Assembly (NCBI GenBank): GCA_041685045.1 | Contig: JAWLGP010000001.1 | Location: 372,001 to 436,000, forward strand | DNA length: 64,000 nucleotides | Reading direction: 5' to 3' | DNA from: Thiohalomonas sp041685045 | Lineage (GTDB): Bacteria > Pseudomonadota > Gammaproteobacteria > Thiohalomonadales > Thiohalomonadaceae | In this document: piece after piece, positions 58,039-64,000 of the stretch | Layout: every line of letters begins with the position of its first letter | Position numbering within the stretch: position 1 is the first letter of the stretch | The notes under the pieces: generated by a model | The model's database searches: none | What the model was told of the DNA's origin: nothing | What the model saw: the letters and a program-made list of their open reading frames with translations, nothing else | Made by a program: the position numbers and the translations under genes

Positions 58039-58338
58039 GGCGATTTGGATTGGCTGTACGGCTTTGGGCGCGCGATCTTAACGCGAAGGACGCAGCGGCG
58101 CACGAACGGCGTCAAAGTTCGATGCGGGTCGGCCGGTTAAGTGCACAGATAAGCCGAAGTTCAGCGCCAACCCGGAGTGGTCGGGCCGGACGGCCCTCCC
58201 TCAAACACTCCGTCAGTGAGGGAAGCCGCTACCGATCGACGGTGATAGCCGCGATTCGGTGCCGTATAAGTGTCCGTCCGCCCGCGCTATAATTCCGGGC
58301 TTTGATTCGCTACCGGTCCGAACATAAGGTTTTCCAGC
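58039..58338 (+). other. Divergent promoter region of the PP-loop and glyQ genes
   Basis: TATAAT at about 58290, 45 bases before the glyQ start, is a probable -10 box; no strong -35 is visible. The palindromic run GGTCGGGCCGGACGGCCCTCCC at 58180 recalls the repeat upstream of ubiB but lacks its second arm. No gene is visible. Confidence 0.5.
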
Positions 58339-59259
58339 TTGAACAACCCAGAACAGAAGCGTGACGTCTCGACCTTCCAGGGACTGATCCTCGCACTTCA
58401 GGACTATTGGGCCCGGCAGGGCTGCGTCATTCTGCAACCGTTCGACATGGAGGTGGGCGCCGGCACCTTTCACCCGGCCACCTTCCTGCGCGCCATCGGG
58501 CCCGAGCCCTGGAGCGCCGCCTACGTGCAGCCCTCGCGTCGACCCACCGACGGGCGCTACGGCGAAAATCCCAATCGCCTCCAGCACTATTACCAGTTCC
58601 AGGTGGTAATCAAGCCTTCGCCGCTGGACATCCAGGAGCTCTACCTGGACTCGCTGCGCATGCTCGGCATCGACCCGCTGGAGCACGACATCCGCTTCGT
58701 CGAAGACAACTGGGAGTCGCCGACGCTGGGCGCCTGGGGGTTGGGTTGGGAGGTGTGGCTGAACGGCATGGAGGTGACCCAGTTCACCTACTTCCAGCAG
58801 GTCGGCGGCCTCGAGTGCCGTCCGGTCACCGGCGAGATCACCTACGGTCTGGAACGCATCGCCATGTACCTGCAAGGGGTCGAGAGCGTCTTCGATTTGG
58901 TGTGGACCGACGGCCAGTTCGGCCGCGTCACCTACGGCGACGTGTTTCACCAGAACGAGGTGGAGATGTCCGCCTTCAATTTCGAACATGCCGACGTGGA
59001 CACGCTGTTCGGGCACTTCGATTTTTACGAACAACAGAGTCAACGCCTGATGGAGATCGGCCTGCCGCTGCCGGCCTACGAAATGGTGCTTAAGACCTCG
59101 CACACGTTCAACCTGCTGGATGCACGCCACGCCATTTCGGTCACCGAGCGCCAGAACTACATCCTGCGCGTGCGCGCCCTGGCCCGTGCCGTGGCGCAGG
59201 CCTACTACGACAGTCGCGAGGCCCTCGGCTTTCCGATGTGCAAGAAGGAGGGCAAGTGA
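58339..59259 (+). CDS. glyQ: Glycyl-tRNA synthetase alpha subunit
   Basis: The 306-residue class II subunit has TFQGLILALQDYWARQGCVI, GAGTFHPATFLRAIGPEPW, AYVQPSRRPTDGRYGENPN and EVTQFTYFQQVGGLEC, and closes with RHAISVTERQNYILRVR. With GlyS it charges tRNA-Gly as an alpha2-beta2 tetramer. The start is a TTG: no ATG or GTG is suitably placed upstream, and TAAGG lies nine bases before. Its stop overlaps the glyS ATG (TGATG). Confidence 0.97.
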   Translation: MNNPEQKRDVSTFQGLILALQDYWARQGCVILQPFDMEVGAGTFHPATFLRAIGPEPWSAAYVQPSRRPTDGRYGENPNRLQHYYQFQVVIKPSPLDIQELYLDSLRMLGIDPLEHDIRFVEDNWESPTLGAWGLGWEVWLNGMEVTQFTYFQQVGGLECRPVTGEITYGLERIAMYLQGVESVFDLVWTDGQFGRVTYGDVFHQNEVEMSAFNFEHADVDTLFGHFDFYEQQSQRLMEIGLPLPAYEMVLKTSHTFNLLDARHAISVTERQNYILRVRALARAVAQAYYDSREALGFPMCKKEGK

Positions 59260-61337
59260 TGGCCAAACGCGATCTGCTGGTCGAGATTGGTACGGAAGAG
59301 CTGCCACCGGTTGCGCTCAAGGGGCTGTCCGAGGCTTTTGAAGCCGGGATCCGCCAGGGCCTGGACAAGGCCGGACTCGAATACGGGGGCGTCAAACGCT
59401 ACGCCGCACCCCGCCGTCTCGCCGTGCTCATCGAGGGACTGGACGAAGCCCAGGAGGACAAGACGGTGGAGCGCCGGGGCCCGGCGCTTACCGCCGCGTT
59501 CGACGAAAACGGCAATCCGACCAAGGCGGCCCAGGGCTTCGCCGGATCCTGCGGTATCACGGTCGACCAGCTGGAAAAGGCGGAGACCGACAAGGGGGCG
59601 TGGCTGGTGTTTCGCACCGAAGAGGCCGGCCAGGCGACGGTCGCCCTGATCCCCGGCATTGTGCAGGCGAGCCTCGATCAGCTACCCATTCCCAAGCGGA
59701 TGCGCTGGGGCAGTCTCGACGCGGAGTTCGTCCGCCCCGTGCACTGGGTCGTGCTGCTGTTCGGGGATGAGGTGATCGAGGCGGAGATCATGGCGGTCAA
59801 GGCCGGGCGCGAGACCCGGGGTCACCGGTTCCATCACCCAGGCCCGCTCTATCTCGGCGAGCCGGCGGCGTACGCGCCGCTGCTGGAGACCGAGGGCAAG
59901 GTGGTGGCCGATTTCGCCGACCGCCGCGAGGCGATCCGGGGCCAGGTGCTGGAAGCGGCAAAACAGGTCAACGGCAAGGCCGTGATCGACGAGGCGCTGC
60001 TGGATGAGGTCACCGCGTTGGTGGAGTGGCCGGTGGCCGTGGTCGGCAATTTCGAGCAGCGCTTTCTCGAGGTGCCCGCCGAGTGCCTGATTTCCACCAT
60101 GAAGGCCAACCAGAAGTATTTCCACGTGGTGGACAACGACGGCCGCCTGCTGCCCCACTTCATCACCATCAGCAATGTGGAGAGCCGCCGGCCGGAGTAT
60201 GTGCGGGCCGGGAACGAGCGGGTGGTCCGGCCGCGATTGACAGACGCCGAGTTCTTCTGGAACCAGGATCGGAAGCGGCCGTTGGCAGACCGGGCCGAGA
60301 CGCTGAAGAGCGTGGTTTTCCAGAAGCAGTTGGGGACGCTGTACGACAAGACGGAACGGGTCGCCATGCTGGCCGCCGACGTGGCCGAGGTCATTGGCGG
60401 CGACAAGGCGAAGGCCGAGCGCGCCGGCTACTTGGGCAAATGCGATCTCGTGACCGAGATGGTGTTTGAGTTCCCCGAGTTGCAGGGGATCATGGGGCGT
60501 TATTACGCGCAGCACGACGGTGAAGATGCCGAGGTGGCGCGGGCGCTGGACGAGCAGTACATGCCTCGGTTTGCCGGAGACGAGCTGCCCGCCACCCGCA
60601 CCGGTCAGGCGCTGGCCATCGCCGAGCGGATCGATACCCTGGTGGGTATCTTCGGCATCGGTCAGCCGCCGTCCGGTGCCAAGGACCCGTTTGCCCTGCG
60701 CCGTGCTGCGCTGGGGATGCTGCGTGTCGCCATCGAACAGGGGCTCGATCTCGACCTGCCGCAGTTGCTGGCCAAGGCGGCGGCGCAGTACGCCAGCCAG
60801 GGCGTGCAGCTGAAGAGCGGCGTCGAGCACGAGGTGTTCGATTTCGTGCTTGAGCGGTTACGTCACTACTATCTCGAGCAGGGGGTCGCCCACGACACCT
60901 TCGATGCCGTGCTGGAGCGGCGTCCGGCCAGCCCGCGCGACTTCGACCAGCGAATCCGTGCAGTCTCCGCCTTCCGCCAGATGGCCGAGGCGGATGCGCT
61001 GGCAGCGGCCAACAAGCGAATCGCGAATATCCTGCGCAAGGCGGAACAGGCTGTGCCCCGGCAGGTCGAGACGGCGTTGATGGAGCAGGCGGCGGAGCGT
61101 GATCTGGCGGCAGCGGTTGAGAGCGCCGCCGCGGCGGTGACACCGTTGTGCCGCGAGCGGCGCTATGAAGCGGCCCTGCAGCGGCTGGCGGCCTTGAGAC
61201 CGACCGTCGATCGGTTTTTCGACGAGGTAATGGTGATGGCCGAAGACCCGAAGGTGCGCGGCAACCGGTTGGCACTGTTGCAGCGTCTCAGCGGGCTGTT
61301 CCTGGAAACCGCCGACATCTCACGGCTGCAGGGCTAG
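59259..61337 (+). CDS. glyS: Glycyl-tRNA synthetase beta subunit
   Basis: The 692-residue subunit has DLLVEIGTEELPPVALKGL, RRLAVLIEGL, FVRPVHWVVLLFG and CLISTMKANQKYFHVVD in its body, and an anticodon-binding-like C-terminal region (FFDEVMVMAEDPKVRGNRLALL). It recognises the tRNA. The length is standard. It is coupled to glyQ by a one-base overlap. Confidence 0.97.
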   Translation: MAKRDLLVEIGTEELPPVALKGLSEAFEAGIRQGLDKAGLEYGGVKRYAAPRRLAVLIEGLDEAQEDKTVERRGPALTAAFDENGNPTKAAQGFAGSCGITVDQLEKAETDKGAWLVFRTEEAGQATVALIPGIVQASLDQLPIPKRMRWGSLDAEFVRPVHWVVLLFGDEVIEAEIMAVKAGRETRGHRFHHPGPLYLGEPAAYAPLLETEGKVVADFADRREAIRGQVLEAAKQVNGKAVIDEALLDEVTALVEWPVAVVGNFEQRFLEVPAECLISTMKANQKYFHVVDNDGRLLPHFITISNVESRRPEYVRAGNERVVRPRLTDAEFFWNQDRKRPLADRAETLKSVVFQKQLGTLYDKTERVAMLAADVAEVIGGDKAKAERAGYLGKCDLVTEMVFEFPELQGIMGRYYAQHDGEDAEVARALDEQYMPRFAGDELPATRTGQALAIAERIDTLVGIFGIGQPPSGAKDPFALRRAALGMLRVAIEQGLDLDLPQLLAKAAAQYASQGVQLKSGVEHEVFDFVLERLRHYYLEQGVAHDTFDAVLERRPASPRDFDQRIRAVSAFRQMAEADALAAANKRIANILRKAEQAVPRQVETALMEQAAERDLAAAVESAAAAVTPLCRERRYEAALQRLAALRPTVDRFFDEVMVMAEDPKVRGNRLALLQRLSGLFLETADISRLQG

Positions 61338-61341
61338 CGCA

Positions 61342-61674
61342 ATGGACTCCCACGATTCCTTCGAGGCCATGCTGGCCGCCGTGCAGGCCTTTCACGACAA
61401 GCACGACTTCAAGAATACCGGCGGTGAGGAGCTCACTTACCGGGTGGCTTTGATGGCGGAAGAGTTGGGCGAGATCTCGGCATGCATCACCAAGGGCAAG
61501 GGAAGGGAGGAACTCGCCGAAGAGGTGGCCGATCTGTTCATCCTGCTCATCGGCACCGGCATCGCCGCGGAGTTCGATTTGCGGGCGGCATTCTGGGAGA
61601 AGATGGAGAAGCTGATGCAGCGGCAATCGAAGATGATCGACGGCCGCATCCGAGTCTCCGAGTTCCGCAGCTGA
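61342..61674 (+). CDS. MazG-like nucleotide pyrophosphohydrolase domain protein
   Basis: The 110-residue all-alpha protein has the MazG/dUTPase-like metal motif E-x-x-E...E-x-x-D: ALMAEELGEISACI and EELAEEVADLFILLIG. Such enzymes hydrolyse non-canonical or excess nucleoside triphosphates. It starts four bases after glyS, so it is probably co-transcribed. Confidence 0.82.
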   Translation: MDSHDSFEAMLAAVQAFHDKHDFKNTGGEELTYRVALMAEELGEISACITKGKGREELAEEVADLFILLIGTGIAAEFDLRAAFWEKMEKLMQRQSKMIDGRIRVSEFRS

Positions 61675-61735
61675 AGCCCCGCCGTGTTTCACCCACCAAG
61701 TGCTGCCGGCACGCCGGCAGCGCCGGATTAAGCCG

Positions 61736-62275
61736 ATGAAGCTGATCATTCTCGACCGGGACGGTGTCATCAATGAGGACTCCGACGAGTACGTAAAATC
61801 GCCCGATGAGTTCAAGTTCATTCCAGGTAGCCTGGAGGCGATTGCGCGGTTGAACAACGCCGGCTTCCGGGTCGCAATCGCGACCAATCAGTCGGGTTTG
61901 GCGCGAGGCTACTTCGGGCTGGACGCACTCAACCAGATGCACGCGAAGCTGTACCGGGCGCTCGACAGCGTCGGCGGCAGTATCGAACTGATTGCGTTCT
62001 GTCCGCATGGACCGGACGACGCCTGTACCTGCAGGAAACCGGAACCGGGCCTCTACTTGCAGATTGCCGAGCGCATGGGCTGCACCCTCACCGATGTGCC
62101 GATCATCGGTGACTCCGCTCGCGACCTGGAAGCGGCGCGGACCGTGGGTGCGCGGCCTGTGCTGGTTCGGACCGGTAAAGGCGAACGCACGCTGGCCAAA
62201 GGCCTGGGTCTGGAGGGTGTCCCGGTCTATCGGGACCTGGCCGAAGCCGTCAGTGCCCTGGTAAGGGAGCAGTAG
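61736..62275 (+). CDS. gmhB: GmhB, D-glycero-beta-D-manno-heptose 1,7-bisphosphate 7-phosphatase
   Basis: The 179-residue HAD phosphatase has the nucleophile motif LIILDRDGVINEDS, ATNQSGLARGYF, the zinc-binding CPHGPDDACTCRKPEPG and IGDSARDLEAARTVGA. It works in ADP-heptose synthesis for the lipopolysaccharide core. The start MKLIILD was chosen. plsC follows after one base. Confidence 0.95.
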   Translation: MKLIILDRDGVINEDSDEYVKSPDEFKFIPGSLEAIARLNNAGFRVAIATNQSGLARGYFGLDALNQMHAKLYRALDSVGGSIELIAFCPHGPDDACTCRKPEPGLYLQIAERMGCTLTDVPIIGDSARDLEAARTVGARPVLVRTGKGERTLAKGLGLEGVPVYRDLAEAVSALVREQ

Positions 62276-62276
62276 C

Positions 62277-62990
62277 GTGGGCACGCTGCGCGCGTCCCTT
62301 TTCTACCTCGGACTGTCGCTGTTCACGATAGCGCTGGTCATACCGGTGCCGCTGTTGGTGGTCGCACCCTACGGGGTTCGGCATCGCTACCTTGGGCTCT
62401 GGAGCCGGTTCGCGCTGTGGTGGCTGCGGCTGACCTGTGGGATCCGCTATCGGGTGGAAGGGCTTGAGCACCTTCCCGATCGACCTGCCGTCGTCCTGGC
62501 CAAACACCAGTCGGCGTGGGAGACCATCGCCTTCCAGCAATTCCTGCCGGCCCAAACCTGGGTGCTAAAACGGGAGTTGCTGTGGATCCCGTTTTTCGGT
62601 TGGGGGCTGGCCATGACCAAGCCGGTGGCGATCGATCGCAAGGCGGGGAAACAGGCACTGCGGCAGGTGGTCGCGCAGGGTACGCAACGGCTGCAGCAAG
62701 GACTGTGGATGATTGTTTTTCCCGAAGGCACCCGCATGGCCGCCGGTCAGCGGGGTCGCTATGCCGTCGGGGGTGGCATGCTCGCGGAAAAGGCGGCCGT
62801 CCCGGTCGTCCCCATCGCCCACAACGCGGGCAGCTTCTGGCCGCGCCAAGGTTTTGCCAAACGCTCGGGTATCGTCCGGGTGGTCATTGGCCCCCCCATC
62901 GATACCTCCGGCAAGTCCGCCGCGGCTATTACCCGCGAGGCCGAGGCTTGGATCGAGTCCCAAATGCCCGCACTGGAAGCAATGAATTAG
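62277..62990 (+). CDS. 1-acyl-sn-glycerol-3-phosphate acyltransferase (PlsC family)
   Basis: The 237-residue membrane enzyme has an N-terminal hydrophobic helix, the catalytic H-x4-D-type motif as HQSAWET (residue D replaced by E in this subgroup) and the substrate motif FPEGTRMAAG. It makes phosphatidic acid from lysophosphatidic acid, or acts on a related acceptor. The GTG start lies one base after gmhB. gmhB-plsC behind glyQS is a common gammaproteobacterial order. Confidence 0.9.
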   Translation: MGTLRASLFYLGLSLFTIALVIPVPLLVVAPYGVRHRYLGLWSRFALWWLRLTCGIRYRVEGLEHLPDRPAVVLAKHQSAWETIAFQQFLPAQTWVLKRELLWIPFFGWGLAMTKPVAIDRKAGKQALRQVVAQGTQRLQQGLWMIVFPEGTRMAAGQRGRYAVGGGMLAEKAAVPVVPIAHNAGSFWPRQGFAKRSGIVRVVIGPPIDTSGKSAAAITREAEAWIESQMPALEAMN

Positions 62991-63159
62991 ACGAGCTCTA
63001 ATTTGGGCTTATTCTGATATACTAACGCGTTTTGGCCCGGCGGCGAGGTTTGCCGCACCCTCGGGGACGTTCGTCCCAGATGAAACCCTCGGAGTGAATC
63101 CGGAACGTTCGGCGCATGCGCCGAGCGGTCATTGTATTGTCGAAGGGGAAACGCGAAGT

Positions 63160-64000
63160 ATGCACAACAACCGCACCACCATCACGCAATTCATCATCGA
63201 AGAGCAGCGGCATCTGCCCGGTGCCACTGGCGATTTCACATCGCTGCTCAACGACATCGTTACCGCCTGCAAGGTGATCTCCAACCTGGTCAACCACGGT
63301 GCCCTGGTTGGGGTCCTCGGCAGTGCCGAGAGCGAGAATGTTCAAGGGGAGCAGCAGAAGAAGCTGGACGTGATCGCCAATGAAGTGTTCCTTGGCTCCA
63401 ACGAGTGGGCCGGGCACTGCGCCGCCATGGCCTCGGAGGAGATGGAGGAGATCTACCCGATCCCCGGCAAGTATCCGCGCGGCAAGTACCTGGTGTTGTT
63501 CGATCCGCTGGACGGCTCGTCGAACATCGACGTCAACGTCTCCGTCGGCACCATCTTCTCGATCCTGCGCTGTCCGGGCGAATGTATGACCCGCCCGAGC
63601 GTCGAGGCATTTCTGCAGCCGGGCGTGGAACAGGTCGCTGCCGGCTACGCCCTGTACGGGCCTTCGACCATGATGGTGTTGACCACCGGCAATGGTGTCA
63701 ACGGCTTCACGCTGGATCAGAACATTGGTGAGTTTGTACTCACTCACCCCGGGATGACCATCCCGGAAGAGACCCAGGAGTTTGCCGTCAACGCCTCCAA
63801 CATGCGCTTCTGGGAAGCACCGGTTAAGCGTTATATCGACGAGTGCCTCGCCGGCCAGACAGGCGCCCGCGGCAAGGACTTCAACATGCGCTGGATTGCC
63901 TCCATGGTGGCCGAAGTACACCGCATTCTGACGCGGGGCGGCGTCTTCTTGTATCCGCTCGACGAGAAAATGAAGGCGGGGGGCAAGGAAGGGAAACTAC
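63160..64000 (+). CDS. fbp: Fructose-1,6-bisphosphatase class 1 (partial, runs past the window end)
   Basis: The first 280 residues are present. They include the metal and substrate motifs ASEEMEEIYPI, LVLFDPLDGSSNIDVNVSVG and GPSTMMVLTTGNGV, and the frame is still open at GGVFLYPLDEKMKAGGK, where about 55 residues should be missing. It acts in gluconeogenesis and the Calvin cycle, which fits an autotrophic host. AAGGGGAA precedes the ATG. The minus-strand frame over the same bases is a shadow. Confidence 0.95.
   Translation, partial: MHNNRTTITQFIIEEQRHLPGATGDFTSLLNDIVTACKVISNLVNHGALVGVLGSAESENVQGEQQKKLDVIANEVFLGSNEWAGHCAAMASEEMEEIYPIPGKYPRGKYLVLFDPLDGSSNIDVNVSVGTIFSILRCPGECMTRPSVEAFLQPGVEQVAAGYALYGPSTMMVLTTGNGVNGFTLDQNIGEFVLTHPGMTIPEETQEFAVNASNMRFWEAPVKRYIDECLAGQTGARGKDFNMRWIASMVAEVHRILTRGGVFLYPLDEKMKAGGKEGKL

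Noticed and set aside
63022..63921. 300-codon minus-strand frame over the end of the window
   Set aside because: Antisense shadow of fbp, whose plus-strand motifs are unmistakable.

Overview
The window is one stretch of a GC-rich gammaproteobacterial chromosome. A purple-sulfur or sulfur-oxidising relative (Chromatiales-like) fits best. The signs are flavocytochrome c sulfide dehydrogenase (fccAB), an ArsR regulator with the cysteine spacing of persulfide sensors, a TusA-like sulfur carrier, a class 1 fructose bisphosphatase, the aerobic ubiquinone genes ubiE/ubiJ/ubiB, and the gammaproteobacterial orders hslVU-DUF971-ubiE, rhodanese-grxC-secB-gpsA and glnA-ntrBC. The genus cannot be fixed from the sequence alone.

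Layout. 1-7.7 kb: permease tail, BASS transporter, hslVU, DUF971, ubiE, RDD protein, ubiJ and ubiB. 7.8-13.8 kb: a heme-sensor diguanylate cyclase, a TRAP transporter split across both strands, a hemerythrin-like protein and a nested palindromic repeat. 14.0-26.6 kb: an AT-richer accessory island. 26.7-31.4 kb: a DHFR-like protein, a GDT1 transporter, fccAB, a DJ-1 protein and a divergent polysaccharide deacetylase. 31.4-35.8 kb: ctpA, envC and gpmI. 36-39.1 kb: ArsR, DUF2892, rhodanese, grxC, secB and gpsA. 39.2-40.8 kb: trmL and a class 1B-like pyrD. 40.9-50.5 kb: the downstream half of an MSHA type IV pilus operon (mshE to mshQ). 50.5-58 kb: ntrC, ntrB, a DUF4124 protein, glnA, a CDF transporter, a TusA-like protein and a PP-loop thiouridylase-like protein, all on the minus strand. 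58.3-64 kb: glyQS, a MazG-like protein, gmhB, plsC and fbp (cut by the window end).

The island is the unusual part. I find eight inverted-repeat sites with the layout of integron attC sites, separating small, mostly exported, unrelated plus-strand genes. No integron integrase is visible, so it looks like an integrase-less cassette cluster. It has been invaded by a REP-associated tyrosine transposase (RAYT) element. There are two nearly identical 1.29 kb copies, one internally deleted copy, and many solo end repeats built around CATGGACACCCACCGTAG. One REP cluster runs in frame into the 3' end of a cassette gene. Four of the eight attC-like sites are preceded by a second repeat family with three potential hairpins. 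The first hairpin keeps its pairing although its sequence differs between copies, which suggests a structured RNA or DNA element linked to cassettes.

Regulation visible in the sequence: a sigma-54 promoter with two NtrC boxes upstream of glnA, a perfect NtrC box upstream of ntrB, an AT-rich palindrome upstream of the ArsR gene, and intrinsic terminators after fccB, the DUF2892 gene, mshA and glnA.
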